Assembly: GCA_001421095.1 (NCBI GenBank)
Contig: LIIK01000008.1
Span: 1-64,000, forward strand
DNA: 64,000 bases
Direction: 5' to 3'
From: Candidatus [Bacteroides] periocalifornicus
GTDB taxonomy: Bacteria; Bacteroidota; Bacteroidia; Bacteroidales; CAJPTX01
Within the stretch, counting starts at the first letter, position 1. Every line of letters begins with the position of its first letter. Under the pieces are notes generated by a model that saw only the letters and a list, made by a program, of their open reading frames with translations, searched no databases and was not told where the DNA came from. A program made the position numbers and the translations under genes. Shown here one piece after another: positions 20,401 to 28,663 of this stretch.

Positions 20401-21746
20401 CGCGCACAGTGGTGGTCTTTCCGACCGTGGTTGCCGATTTTGACTTCGATCCTGGTACTCCTCGGTGTAGCCCATCGGTAGTCAACATGGTGAATAGGAG
20501 TACGGGTGGCTTTAAGTACGAATGGAATTTTGGCGATGGCACAACGATTGACATGCCTGAACCCACGCACACCTTTGTGAATAAGGATCCTGCAGATAAG
20601 ACATTCTCGGTAACCCTGAATGTAGCCTCAGAGTTTGATTGCAAGGCAACAGTCACCAAGCAGCTTACGGTATTCGCAACACCGTTGGCATATTTTGAGG
20701 CTGCGCCACCATTGCAGGTATTCCCGAATTCTACGATACATTTGAGGAATCTCACCGAACCACAGCCGAGCACCTGGTCTTACTATTGGGATTTCAACGA
20801 TGGGTACGACAGTCATGATAAGTCGCCAGCCGATCATAAGTATAGGCGTTGGGCACCCAAGGAATGGGATTTCGCCTACACCGTAAAACTTGTGGTGAAT
20901 GCCCCCAACTGCTCAGACACCGCCATTCAGAAGGTGTACATATATGCGCCGTTGCCCAATACCAAGTTCACAGCAAACCGCTTTGAGGATTGCGTACCAA
21001 TGCGTGTTTTCTTCAGGAACGATACGGAGGGCGCTACTGATTACCTCTGGGAGTTTGGCGATGGTACAACGAGTACGGATCAAGAGCCCATACATGATTA
21101 CACTCGGCCAGGGATCTATCACGTTAAGCTGACGGCAACAGGCGATGGAGGTGTGAACTACGCCTACGGTGTATTCATCGCCTATGAGAGGCCGGTGGCT
21201 AAATTCAAGATGTTCCCCTCTAAAGTAATGTTACCCAATGCGCTAGTGAAGGCACAGCATGAAACGGTAGGCGTGAACAAATTCTGGTGGGACTTCGGCG
21301 ATGGTGCTGTATCCACCGAAGAGGCCCCCGTGCATGAGTATCAGGCTCCAGGGGAGTATAGGGTCTCGCTAAAGGTTGAGAACAGTGCTGGTTGCACGGA
21401 TACAACTTCCCGTAGCCCAGGTGTCATAGTACTTCCAGTAGGTAAGATCAGGTTTCCTGATGTCTTCCAGCCCAACGAGAACGGCAGTAACGGAGGAAGT
21501 TACGATGAACACGATGTCAAGAACCAGGTCTTCCACCCCTATACCGATGGTATCTCAGTCTATACCCTCCAAATCTATAGCCGTTGGGGCGAGTTGATCT
21601 TTGAATCGCACGATGTGGCCAAAGGTTGGGATGGCTATAGGAGCGGTAAGCTTTGCGATGCAGGCGTTTATACCTACCGTTCGTTCGGGCAGTTCTTTAA
21701 TGGTGAGGTGTTTGATGTGAGGGGTAATGTAACCTTATTGCGATGA
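14487..21746 (+). CDS. Giant PKD-repeat surface protein with T9SS type B sorting domain
   Basis: A 2419-residue secreted protein, the largest in the window. A signal peptide covers about 1-44 (hydrophobic LALVAVLTVMLAMTAHAQ). After a distinct N-terminal domain comes a long array of PKD-like and Ig-like modules of about 80-95 residues, becoming canonical toward the C-terminus (WDFGDG or WEFGDG motifs). Many modules start with a conserved CSP or CTP cysteine. The last ~100 residues (about 2318-2419, FPDVFQPNENG ... YSRWGELIFE ... GWDGYRSG ... GVYTYRSFGQF) form a gliding-motility/CHU_C type B sorting domain. It should cross the outer membrane by T9SS and act as an adhesin or surface fibre, like SprB. 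Its stop overlaps the start of a PorP/SprF-like gene. Confidence 0.93.
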   Translation: MRKSILRGCLGRFGALRVARWRAGQVLALVAVLTVMLAMTAHAQPTAFPTLPDGTTTCAGARSIILPSQPTAVKMRLVVWDGICCTGIESFTVYENVGTGYQKTPVSQVLETLLNSTTLQPVSSNTKWKYLDFTLPSSAVGKTFRIVNTNNVFHLGIFAAPNPPDDLYSYLPAETPLSTSIVLQEERYVGSNKVFQPITNIVGGVKQVEVCAGRGLRLSAAIDSKDRYSYEWRPGDGIKSPFDSAVVEFEPFDYTPTPRIVKVLRTGVCELTNPSKPGAHVIWDSVRIVVKPPIQPKLTVPEAKGCAGRELYFKLENLKPGYHVQWYYIKNGTGNPVIPYPPVVPAPPLPSGIVKLWEETVTGNMAEYKANPVGTPVPPSAPLVPAFLYESEIPTNLTGGEISHRLGVRVSDGDCYWEQYVTITVYPSVLKPNFDVPAGPICSPVLHHQYEDHNYTGQPRRAKYLWEFDVTNELGVLSSSDMVLPAPQDYVWEDNATLTKTIKVRCTVTDASGNCKNSDEKTFVLKTGIKPAITVEVDPNSGCLPVKINYRSNDPAIYIQSYQWDLLQKTGGTFTSVASSTTAAGQFLGIPLDPSKETRVRLRVLNQNSCPGSSEAALRIKPNAKLGSLAATVVNPCSPEFKVKIEGLNLSGADSCVWSIGDPLALGTYQLHEMGKMNITDVHKETTITFENYTPTPYQKYVHLELRRGSDCGVRDSILVTVPSYMKAVMEVDEPEKCPSNAAGERLIHVVDKSIAPTTATRTWLIDGVAATPEPGSSHPNYYFKLTNPSTTISKQQTIKLSLTDNPPAPIPPAPPTPPACPSSTEVALTTYPRVDPQFTAEYGTPPTIWNVGVELCADQEVTLRATGAEKYEWISYVTALPGETPAIQGEGAQITGKFTNETAANIAHHVVLTGSNSKGCTGKAERDFILKPGIRAAFKAKTLDSCTPYKLQLISETKSALAPNIIENWNLDGGVPSSDPLDPPGTYEYTTPGSHTVTLTAQNNVPGNSCDAVAPMSFTFEVLPPISVNVSGVSPSTMVCAPETLTFNCTANGAETLTWFFESPYVGDGQEFPVPPATASHTYQNTTDNEIHHIVKVIGKNRRGCGDKPGSVATQEVIILPQPQKKISFKELNLCSPIRVRFGSDAGMFDMSEWKFTPTGPHATTHGQQEIRTLQVGKLDSIPLKNDHDTDPIVYEVEFKAWKIWTFGGISKSCPFGPEKIDDKVTVPPLLKPLVVPSDTEVCSGTKVVFTDNTTGGDVQQEWTFEDVQGGNLVTDRGTLVDYTFVNTSRAAKEFDVKLRSLQTSYGCVKESHYPILVMPRIQADFKIKETDKCAYPYPITFTPTETGGDDPTQFSTQCDWDFGYVWPHPGGAQQQDVRSDFGAVSHNFRNHLPNATISYQVKLNVKQTYLNSGKVCQHDTTQTVVIPPELRPVFDPVPERFCVPDEVEFTHTSSGGIEHVVWDFGDENKLDTVSTVTKVKHKYQNEAITTPTPYTVTLTAHRGKCAQKAERIITAYPKVKPEFTVDQSEFCSPTKMRIKNSTKNGMTFDWTITGVGLTPVTIPSTTTLDDVETPDLINTNSNSEIDITLRLLAKADYGGGLVCQNSKEATYKLLPPVKAQFTPSVTIGCNPLDVNITNLSTGLGSYSWYVDGAPMGTEAQPTFRFENTDKENPRTLVLRLESKNRLYDAKKPVAACWDAQEVSLTVHPKLDSIFELDKQDGCSPLTVEPKVSFPSSAYGYSWDFSGGTPATSSAEVPGAVVFQNVTNAPPVLVKRKIKLTTFVAAATQCSKVYEREVTVFPRAYPDFSITANGCSPLQAVVHDQSVLRDGEGTYEWELDNGLKSSEQNPVLTLVNNSYTTDVSYTVKLRLRSKDGCVDSTTQSVTVYPRPKAAFVVVGDSEKCPPFDVELQNQSEGTGLTHTFDFGDGASQTTTTLAPITHRYDNHTSDKVGYTINLVVVNNHNCTDTTSRTVVVFPTVVADFDFDPGTPRCSPSVVNMVNRSTGGFKYEWNFGDGTTIDMPEPTHTFVNKDPADKTFSVTLNVASEFDCKATVTKQLTVFATPLAYFEAAPPLQVFPNSTIHLRNLTEPQPSTWSYYWDFNDGYDSHDKSPADHKYRRWAPKEWDFAYTVKLVVNAPNCSDTAIQKVYIYAPLPNTKFTANRFEDCVPMRVFFRNDTEGATDYLWEFGDGTTSTDQEPIHDYTRPGIYHVKLTATGDGGVNYAYGVFIAYERPVAKFKMFPSKVMLPNALVKAQHETVGVNKFWWDFGDGAVSTEEAPVHEYQAPGEYRVSLKVENSAGCTDTTSRSPGVIVLPVGKIRFPDVFQPNENGSNGGSYDEHDVKNQVFHPYTDGISVYTLQIYSRWGELIFESHDVAKGWDGYRSGKLCDAGVYTYRSFGQFFNGEVFDVRGNVTLLR

Positions 21747-22741
21747 GAATTAATTCTGTAGTATTGCCGCTCATTCTGGGCTGTGTATTCGTGGGGGCGT
21801 GGAGTAGAGTGCAGGCTCAGGATCCGCAGTTTACCCAGTTCTTCGCGAATCCGGTCTACATGTCCCCCTCTTATGCCGGTGCGAGTTCTGGGCATAGGGC
21901 TGTGCTGAGCTACCGTGACCAGTGGTCGATAATGCCCAACATGTATCGCACACTTTCAGCCTCGTATGATGTCAATATCGCCTCCCTTCGTTCCGGTGTA
22001 GGGGTTTTCGTGCTGGGCGATCTGGCTGGAACTGGGAATCTTGGCACAATTCTGGTAGGGGCAGTGTATTCATACTCTGTACCCTTGACCGATGTGTGGA
22101 GCTTTCGGCCTGGTATTGGATTCTACTATCGGCAGAATTCCATTAGCTATTCGAGGCTTACCTGGGGAGACCAGCTCAATACCGATCCGCCCAGTTCCAC
22201 GACCATGCAACGTCCAGGGAAGCGGAGGATTTATGATATTGATGCTACGGTGTCCATCCTGTTCCACTCTGAGAATGCCTGGGTGGGGTCTACCTGGGAT
22301 CACATGCTTCGCCCAAAGGATTCTTTTTACGGAGAGGGGTCTAGGGTACCATTCCGGTTCTCCCTCTTTGGCGGGTATCGGTTTGTAATTCAGAGTCTCT
22401 ACCGTAGAGGAGTCGACCAGAGCCTTTCGGTAGCGGCCAATATACGCTATCAGCAGCGATTTGCGCAGATAGATGTGGGGGGCTATTGGTTCAAGTATCC
22501 ATTGCTGCTCGGCATTTGGTACAGAGGAGTACCCATGCTCAAGGGGTATTTTGGGTCTGATGCCCTAGCCTTCATGGTAGGCTTCCGTTACAATGGAATA
22601 CAGGTGGCCTATAGCTACGATCTCACCGTCTCAGGACTTGGGCCTAGCTCGGGTGGTTCGCATGAGATTTCTTTGACCTACGAGGCACCCATCACGCCGA
22701 AGAAGCGTAAGTACAAAGCCCCCATTTGCCCGCCATACTAG
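21743..22741 (+). CDS. PorP/SprF-like type IX secretion outer membrane protein
   Basis: A 332-residue outer membrane barrel. A signal peptide (about 1-25) is followed by the family signature QDPQFTQFFANPVYMSPSYAG and strands rich in alternating aromatic residues, with YRDQWS and the late GFRYN motif. SprF in Flavobacterium is needed for secretion and attachment of SprB, which bears a type B sorting domain. The ATG lies inside ATGA of the preceding gene (4-nt overlap), so the two are translationally coupled. I infer it is the dedicated partner of the giant protein, not a general T9SS part. Confidence 0.92.
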   Translation: MRINSVVLPLILGCVFVGAWSRVQAQDPQFTQFFANPVYMSPSYAGASSGHRAVLSYRDQWSIMPNMYRTLSASYDVNIASLRSGVGVFVLGDLAGTGNLGTILVGAVYSYSVPLTDVWSFRPGIGFYYRQNSISYSRLTWGDQLNTDPPSSTTMQRPGKRRIYDIDATVSILFHSENAWVGSTWDHMLRPKDSFYGEGSRVPFRFSLFGGYRFVIQSLYRRGVDQSLSVAANIRYQQRFAQIDVGGYWFKYPLLLGIWYRGVPMLKGYFGSDALAFMVGFRYNGIQVAYSYDLTVSGLGPSSGGSHEISLTYEAPITPKKRKYKAPICPPY

Positions 22742-22764
22742 CGGCAGATTGGCATATACACAGA

Positions 22765-22791
22765 GCCTCGCATTTTGCGGGGCTTTTTTTT
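22765..22791 (+). terminator. Rho-independent terminator after the PorP/SprF-like gene
   Basis: GCCTCGC pairs with GCGGGGC around a short loop, followed by eight T. It ends the two-gene surface protein operon. Confidence 0.85.
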
Positions 22792-22859
22792 GCGGGAGCT
22801 GTTGGTTACAAGGTAAAAGGATTCTCTGCAAAACCAAGACCTCTGCCAAAATCACATGA

Positions 22860-22990
22860 ACGACGCGGCACGCCGTGTCGCTACGGTCTTCGAGAAATGG
22901 AAGTGATTGATTAAAACCTATTTATTTGCAAAAAGAGGAAAGCACTCCTGTAAAAGATTGAACCCATACGGGACTTTTGCAGAGGTCTCA
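22860..22990 (+). mobile_element. MITE-like element, partial copy
   Basis: It begins with the family palindrome (one substitution) and continues through the shared interior (TTCGAGAAATGG, then AAAGATTGAACCCATACG and CTTTTGCAGAGGTCT). The other terminal palindrome is absent or too decayed to recognise. The rest of 22992-23605 carries no gene I can support. Confidence 0.6.
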
Positions 22991-23605
22991 AACCAGTAAA
23001 ACGATGCGATACGTTGCTACAATCTTCGTTAGCTGCCCTACCTAGAGGGCATTTTTATTCATAGCCTTTCAGCTTCTGTAAAGCTAGCACTAAAAGGCTT
23101 GTGGTGCAGCTCGACCATTCAGTTTTGTCCATTACGCCCCATTACGCAATTTTGTCCTTCAAGTGAAAGTGCACGTTACTATCTCGCCCCATTTGCGACG
23201 CGAAATTACGCACACCGCGATAACTAGAATGGGAATTGCCTCAAGATTATATAATAAGCTTTTAGTCAAGTTGATATAGAGCTCTAAGAGAGGAAAAATA
23301 CGCATGTCATGGGAGCTGTTGCGCGCGCCGAGCCGTTGCGACGCATTCAGCATTGCGGTTGTGCTTGCTGCGACAGGGATCCTCTTGCCATTTCCCTTTT
23401 GGACGGTGGGCTGCGAGGGGGCTCTTTGGGGAATTAGGGCTATTTTCAGCATTCTCATTCGCGCTGGTTAGCCGTATCTGATCTGATATTTTATTCTGAT
23501 AATCATTACGTTGAGATGTTATTCTTTTTGTTCTGCATTGGGATGTTTGGAGCAGTGTAGGCTAAGGGATTCTTTCGTTGAGGCGTGTCTTTTCAAAAAT
23601 CTTAC

Positions 23606-23613
23606 TACCTTTG
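23606..23613 (+). promoter_or_regulatory. TACCTTTG promoter box of the ECF sigma gene
   Basis: The box lies 69 bp before the GTG start of the sigma factor gene and matches the -7 element seen elsewhere in the window. Confidence 0.6.
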
Positions 23614-23681
23614 CCGTTGTGAAACCAGCTAATCATTTCTGCCTATAGAGTACTTTTCCACAAACCAACATTGTTGAAAAC

Positions 23682-24269
23682 GTGGATATTACACAGGTAG
23701 AAAAGGACAATGCGCTGTTGATTCAGCGGTTCCTTTCTGAGGGGGATCAAGAGGCGCTCAACCTTCTGTTCTCGCGGTATAGCGGGAAGGTGTTTGCCTA
23801 CCTCTATACCTCGTTGAATGATAGGAGTGTGGCCTCTGATGTGATGCAAGAGGTGTTCTGCAAGGCATTGCGTTCTATTCAGGAGGGGCGTTACGTTGAC
23901 ACCTATCGCTTTGAGGCGTGGCTGATGCGTATCACCCACAATGCTGCGATGGACTTCTACCGCGACCGTAGACGCACGAGGGATCTTTTTGCCGAGAGTA
24001 CCCCGTCATCCGCCTTCAGTACCAGTAGCGACTATGATCCCGAGCGGGAACTTACGCTCTCGCAGTCCAAGAAGAACCTAAGGCGGCTCATTCAGAAGCT
24101 CCCCCCAGCGCAGCGGCAGGTGGTCATTATGCGCCTGTATATGGGGTTATCGTTCCAGGAGATAGCAACGCACACTGACGTGAGCATCAATACGGCCCTT
24201 GGGCGGATGCGGTATGCGCTGCTGAACATGCGTCGCTACGCAGAGCGCGATAATCTCCAGCTGGTGTAG
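23682..24269 (+). CDS. ECF-type RNA polymerase sigma factor
   Basis: A 195-residue sigma-70 family factor. Region 2 spans about 25-95 (ALNLLFSRYSGKVFAYLY, DVMQEVFCKAL, FEAWLMRITHNAAMDFYRDRRR). Region 4 lies at about 133-188 (LPPAQRQVVIMRLYMGLSFQEIATHTDVSINTA). A variable linker with many serines lies between. The start is GTG at 23682; no in-frame ATG precedes region 2. No anti-sigma factor gene is adjacent, so its control is unknown. This resembles the stand-alone ECF factors common in Bacteroidota. Confidence 0.92.
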   Translation: MDITQVEKDNALLIQRFLSEGDQEALNLLFSRYSGKVFAYLYTSLNDRSVASDVMQEVFCKALRSIQEGRYVDTYRFEAWLMRITHNAAMDFYRDRRRTRDLFAESTPSSAFSTSSDYDPERELTLSQSKKNLRRLIQKLPPAQRQVVIMRLYMGLSFQEIATHTDVSINTALGRMRYALLNMRRYAERDNLQLV

Positions 24270-24480
24270 CCCTGGCAGGGCAGGAATGCGTTGGGGGCAT
24301 CCACGCTCCCTCTCGTTTATCAGGCCGTTTACGGCTATTTAGTCGAGCAATAGCATTCGGGAAATGGTTCGGCGAGCCACCTTTCTTGGGGATCTAAGGG
24401 ATTCTTAAGTAGGTGTTCATTCTGCTTTTTGAACGTACAGTTCGGGTAGAATTCCACGTTAGGTTGGGTTTTAAAAACGG

Positions 24481-24512
24481 GCAGGGTTGCGCGTAGCGAC
24501 CCTGCTTTTTTT
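24481..24512 (+). terminator. Rho-independent terminator
   Basis: GCAGGGTTGC pairs with GCGACCCTGC around a short loop and is followed by seven T. It lies 210 bp past the sigma factor stop. The gap 24270-24694 shows nothing else firm. Confidence 0.75.
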
Positions 24513-24694
24513 ATTTGTGTAGGCGGAGAATTAAGGAAGGGGTAATGTATCAACCTATTGTATTCCAATTGCTAGAATCATCATTGAGCCTAGCGTATTG
24601 AGCTAGATTATCGATGTTGTGTCTCGGGTTGCCACACAGGAAAAGAGCCCGAAGAGGGGAGGTCGGCAGATTTTTCTATCCCGACTTTTTCCTA

Positions 24695-24702
24695 TACCTT
24701 TG
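24695..24702 (+). promoter_or_regulatory. TACCTTTG promoter box that fixes the DUF5606 start
   Basis: The box lies 39 bp before the ATG at 24742 and inside the longer open frame starting at 24619. The upstream start is therefore unlikely to be used. Confidence 0.65.
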
Positions 24703-24741
24703 CGCGGTTTTTGGCATTGTAATATCCAAGATTATACTGTT

Positions 24742-25227
24742 ATGGAGCTGAAAGAAGTCCTATCCATATCTGGTAAGCCAGGGCTTTACCGAATGGTAGC
24801 AAAGACCCGCGGAGGTCTGCTAGTGGAGTCGTTGCTCGATGCGAAGCGCCTTGTGGTTCCGATGTCCTCCAAAGTCAGCGCGCTGTCAGACATAGCCATA
24901 TTCACCACAGAGGGGGAGGCCCCGCTGCATACCGTGTTCACAGCGGTTAAGCCGTTTCAGAAAGAGGTGGAATCCCTCGACATTAAGCGGGATGAGGAGG
25001 GGGTGAAGGCCCTTTTTGCCAAGGTGTTGCCGAATTATGCGGAGCACAAAGTGTATCCAGAGGTCATGCGTAAGGTATTCAAGTGGTTTCTCCTCCTTAC
25101 GCAGCAGGGGATGGACGAGTTTACACCGTCAGCTGACGAATCGGCAACTGATTCTGGGGCTAGTGGGCAGAGCGCAGAGCCAGCGGCAGGCAAAGCTGGG
25201 GCAGAATCGCCTGCTGATGCCGACTAA
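24742..25227 (+). CDS. DUF5606 domain-containing protein
   Basis: A 161-residue protein whose N-terminal part (about 1-135, MELKEVLSISGKPGLYRMVAKTRGGLLVESL) matches the DUF5606 family of Bacteroidota. The last ~30 residues are a low-complexity tail of A, S, D, E and G. The start at 24742 is chosen because a promoter box lies at 24695-24702 and the family begins with this methionine. The function is unknown; no signal peptide or membrane helix is visible, so it is probably cytoplasmic. Confidence 0.88.
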   Translation: MELKEVLSISGKPGLYRMVAKTRGGLLVESLLDAKRLVVPMSSKVSALSDIAIFTTEGEAPLHTVFTAVKPFQKEVESLDIKRDEEGVKALFAKVLPNYAEHKVYPEVMRKVFKWFLLLTQQGMDEFTPSADESATDSGASGQSAEPAAGKAGAESPADAD

Positions 25228-25276
25228 GAGCGATAGTTAACGATAGTGCAACCATAAATATTTTACGCATTTGGCC

Positions 25277-26581
25277 ATGGACATTCCGATTTCGGGGTGG
25301 TTACTCCTCCCCTTTGTGCTCATGCTGCTCACTATAGCCGTAGCCCCGTTGGTGGCAGAGCATTGGTGGGAGAGTAACCGAAACAAGCTTATTGTCTCGC
25401 TTGTGCTGGGTGTTCCTACTGCTATCATACTCTGCCGCATGGGGTTATCCCATAATCTAGAGCATCAGCTGGTGTTTGACTATATACCGTTTATCGTCCT
25501 GCTCTTGGGGCTTTTTACCACCACAGGCGGAATTAAGCTAAGTGGCGATATTCGGGCCACGCCCGCCGTAAACACCCTGTTCTTGGCCATAGGGGCCGTG
25601 TTGGCCAGCTTTATGGGAACTACAGGCGCCTCCATGCTCCTGATTCGCCCCGTGCTGGCCACCAATCGGCAGCGTCGGTTTACCGTGCATACCGTGCTGT
25701 TTTTCATAGCCATCGTCTCCAATGCGGGGGGGATACTTACTCCCCTTGGCGATCCGCCCCTCTTCCTGCTCTACCTGCGGGGTGCACCCTTTACGTGGTT
25801 TTTCCACCTGATTCCCGAGTGGCTTACGGTGAATGTCTTGCTGCTGGCGATCTACTATATTTTTGATAGCGTGCAGTACCGCAAGGAGTCAAAGGTCAAT
25901 CTGCAGAAAGATGTGGCGGAGAAGCAACCCTTACGCCTTACTGGGTGCATCAATTTTGTGTGGTTGCTGGGCGTGATACTCGCAGTGGCATTTATGAATG
26001 AGCAGTATTTCCCCTTCATGAAAGATCCCGTTACAGGAGTCAACACCTACTGGATGTTCCTACGCGAGGGGATGATACTGCTCATGGTAGTAGCATCGCT
26101 GCTGACCACCAAGAAATCGGTGCGCGAGGCCAATCAATTCACCTGGGGCCCTGTGGTAGAGGTTGCGTTCCTATTCGTGGGGATCTTCACCACCATGGTG
26201 CCCGCATTGCTCTACCTTCAGCAGCATGCGCAGGCACTGGGGCTTACGAAGCCGATACACTTCTTCTTCGCTACGGGTGCGCTCTCAGGATTCCTAGACA
26301 ATGCCCCCACCGCGCTCGCATTCCATTCATTGGCCATGGGGTTACCTACCAATGTGCCTGAGATTGCGGGGATTACCGTGCCATTGCTCAAGGCTATCTC
26401 GCTGGGCGCAGTGCTTTTCGGCTCGATGACCTACATTGGCAATGGCCCGAATTTCATGGTGAAGGCCATCGCGGAGAGCAGCGGTATCAAGATGCCAGAC
26501 TTCTTCAAGTACATGTACAAATTCTCCCTCATCATCCTGCTTCCGATTTTTGCCTTGGTGGCAGTGATATTCTTGCTCTAG
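25277..26581 (+). CDS. Sodium:proton antiporter-like ion transporter
   Basis: A 434-residue integral membrane protein with about 11-12 helices. It belongs to the ion transporter superfamily that includes NhaD and citrate transporters. Visible motifs include FMGTTGASMLLIRPVL, the re-entrant loop SNAGGILTPLGDPPLFLLYL, and the second repeat SGFLDNAPTALAF with YIGNGPNFMVKA. Na+/H+ exchange is the usual annotation for this Bacteroidota group, but the ion is not proven. The ATG at 25277 is preferred over the TTG at 25271. A terminator follows 40 bp after the stop. Confidence 0.85.
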   Translation: MDIPISGWLLLPFVLMLLTIAVAPLVAEHWWESNRNKLIVSLVLGVPTAIILCRMGLSHNLEHQLVFDYIPFIVLLLGLFTTTGGIKLSGDIRATPAVNTLFLAIGAVLASFMGTTGASMLLIRPVLATNRQRRFTVHTVLFFIAIVSNAGGILTPLGDPPLFLLYLRGAPFTWFFHLIPEWLTVNVLLLAIYYIFDSVQYRKESKVNLQKDVAEKQPLRLTGCINFVWLLGVILAVAFMNEQYFPFMKDPVTGVNTYWMFLREGMILLMVVASLLTTKKSVREANQFTWGPVVEVAFLFVGIFTTMVPALLYLQQHAQALGLTKPIHFFFATGALSGFLDNAPTALAFHSLAMGLPTNVPEIAGITVPLLKAISLGAVLFGSMTYIGNGPNFMVKAIAESSGIKMPDFFKYMYKFSLIILLPIFALVAVIFLL

Positions 26582-26620
26582 CCGAGGGCTAATTTTGTAG
26601 GGAGTATAGCGAGTATTTAC

Positions 26621-26653
26621 GGCGCGGGGGCGGTATGCCTCCGCGCCTTTTTT
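26621..26653 (+). terminator. Rho-independent terminator after the antiporter gene
   Basis: A 10-bp GC-rich stem (GGCGCGGGGG with CCTCCGCGCC, one wobble) is followed by TTTTTT. Confidence 0.85.
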
Positions 26654-26761
26654 ATGCCTCTGCAAGATCCACATTTCCACCAATTGCCGAGCTTTCTATC
26701 GCGTTCTTGGTAGGGGTGCCGCTGTAGGGGCTTTACCGCACGCTGCTGTATGCGTTTTATC

Positions 26762-26961
26762 ACGACGCGGCGCGCCGCGTCGCTACGTCCTTCGGGGAAC
26801 GGGAGAATAGGTTTTAAACCACCGCATTCCAAAGGGTGACCGCGGCAAAAGGCCCGTATGGGTTCAATCTTTATGGGGCTTTCCCCTTCTTTCGGGTAAA
26901 CAGGTTTCAATCACGCAATCCCATTTCTCGAAGACCGTAGCGACGCGGCGTGCCGCGTCGT
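26762..26961. mobile_element. MITE-like element, complete copy
   Basis: A ~200-bp unit with inverted ends. The left end has the palindrome then TCGCTACGTCCTTCG; the right end has CGAAGACCGTAGCGA then the palindrome. The interior carries GGTTTTAAACC, AAAAGGCCCGTATGGGTTCAATC and GGTTTCAATC. No reading frame for a transposase is present. A family-2 repeat fragment lies just upstream (about 26668-26712). Confidence 0.75.
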
Positions 26962-27113
26962 TTACGTAGGCGATGTAGGGTCTTTTGATGGACATCGATT
27001 TTGTGGACTCGGTAGGGGCGGTGCTGTAGGGGCGGGCCGCGAGTTGCCCGCCCACCCTCGAATGCCCGCCCAAACAGAGCAGCGAGAGTCCCCGACGGGC
27101 TCTCGGGCGTTTG

Positions 27114-27137
27114 TAGCGACGTGGCGTGCCGCGTCGC
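27114..27137 (+). repeat. Solo REP-like palindrome
   Basis: A near-palindrome centred on GACGTGGCGTGCCGCGTC. It resembles one MITE end standing alone. Degenerate 'CCGC(A/G)TC' repeats follow to about 27220; the gap 26962-27321 holds nothing else. Confidence 0.55.
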
Positions 27138-27321
27138 GATTCCAAATGAGCCGCGTTGCGGTTATTAATGCCGCATCACAGTTCTTATAATGCCGCGTCG
27201 CGATTCTAAGCGTGCCGCATCATTTACATGGCTGTGTAGGAATAAAATCGGTTGTCGGGCGTTTTTCTATTGAGTTGCCTGGGGGTGCGGTTTTTGTGCA
27301 TAATCAAATAGAATGTGACTC

Positions 27322-28407
27322 ATGAAAAACAGCTTAAACCTTGCTATTCTCTTGGTTTTTGTTCTCCTGCTTTCGGGGTGTGTAGGGCGCAGGGGGCGCA
27401 CCTGGCCATTGGAGCAGATGCCAACAGGCCCCTCAGACTATACCGTTTACTTCCTGCCGCAAAATGTGGTTCAGCTGCAGTTCACCCTACTGCGGCATAG
27501 GCATACGGCAGGGCCTTACGCAGCGTACCAGGGGCAGCTCCTTGGAGTAGAGCCCGCATCTACTCCCGTGGTGCGGTACGCCATAGGGGCCGTGCAGCTC
27601 CGTACTAGGGTGGCGCCCGACCTTGCCCATCCTATAGCCGCCCGGGTGCCCAGGAACTGCCCGCTGTTCCTCCGTATGCTGAAGGGGGGCTACCTAGTGC
27701 CGGCCAATGCAGACCGGCAGCCCTCTGAGGCGGCGAACCTGCCCGATGGCGAGCGGGAGTCCCAACCCCTCTTTGTCGATCTTTCCGTTCAGCCGTTCAT
27801 AGACGATCAGCGGAATATATTCTACTCTGTGGTAGAGCAGGATAGCGCATTGGTACGAGTGCCAGTGCAGCGGACCGTTACGGTTCAGCGCACGCTGCAG
27901 GAGAAGGCGAAGCAGGCCGCCGACCTGATATTCTCCCTGCGCAAAAAGCGAATCGATCTTATTTCAGGAGAGGTAGATCTCTCCAATTCGCCCGGCACCC
28001 TCCCGGTGATGCTTGCCGAAATCGCGAGGCTGGAGGAGGCCTACCTCTCGCTCTTCATTGGGCGAGATGTCACAGATACCCTACGCGTTGACTATGAGGT
28101 AACCCCGCAGCCCGGGCAAACGATTACCATCCCATGCCGATTCTCGCCCGAGCGTGGCGTGGTGCCAGCCTCCGAGTTTGGGGCGAAGCCCATCACGCTG
28201 TCCATTACGCCGGGGGCGCAGTCCGATTCGGCAGCCCACCATCTCCGTCCTGTTGCGGGGCGTTTCTACTACCGAGTGGCCGCCCCCGTGGAGTACACGC
28301 TCTCGCTGGAGGGGCAGCACCTCCTGCAGGGCCAGTTGTATCTTGCCCAGTTCGGGCGCGTGATGACCCTCCCGCTGGCGACTAGCAGGCTGGGCCGATG
28401 CAAGTAG
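27322..28407 (+). CDS. DUF4831 family lipoprotein
   Basis: A 361-residue protein with a lipoprotein signal (LLLSGC, cysteine at residue 20), so it is likely anchored in a membrane. The body matches DUF4831 of Bacteroidota: an N-terminal YTVYFLPQNVVQLQF block, the central ARVPRNCPLFLRMLKGG, DLSVQPFIDD and a C-terminal beta-rich half with GRFYYRVAAP. The function is unknown. It stands alone between a repeat-rich gap and the M20 amidohydrolase gene. Confidence 0.82.
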   Translation: MKNSLNLAILLVFVLLLSGCVGRRGRTWPLEQMPTGPSDYTVYFLPQNVVQLQFTLLRHRHTAGPYAAYQGQLLGVEPASTPVVRYAIGAVQLRTRVAPDLAHPIAARVPRNCPLFLRMLKGGYLVPANADRQPSEAANLPDGERESQPLFVDLSVQPFIDDQRNIFYSVVEQDSALVRVPVQRTVTVQRTLQEKAKQAADLIFSLRKKRIDLISGEVDLSNSPGTLPVMLAEIARLEEAYLSLFIGRDVTDTLRVDYEVTPQPGQTITIPCRFSPERGVVPASEFGAKPITLSITPGAQSDSAAHHLRPVAGRFYYRVAAPVEYTLSLEGQHLLQGQLYLAQFGRVMTLPLATSRLGRCK

Positions 28408-28663
28408 AACGGCCGATTTGCCATTGGGGGCAGGCAGAGTTTTGTAGGAAGTCAGGCTTGAGAGGGTTGGAGCCCATTAGAAAACAGCCCGGGGAGCACG
28501 GCGAAATGTACCCACGCCTTCCATTGTAGAGTTGCCCTTTTCCCTTTCAAAGTTAAAAATCTTTAGCCAATCGCGCCCAATTACCGCAGGCGTAACGGAG
28601 CGACGTGCAGAGAGTCGTTTAACAGAGATTCGCAGAGGTCTTGTAATACCATTTCTATTGATC

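Noticed and set aside
23159..23458. 99-codon minus-strand open frame
   Set aside because: No recognisable domain, promoter or conserved neighbour; composition fits a chance frame in a repeat-rich gap.
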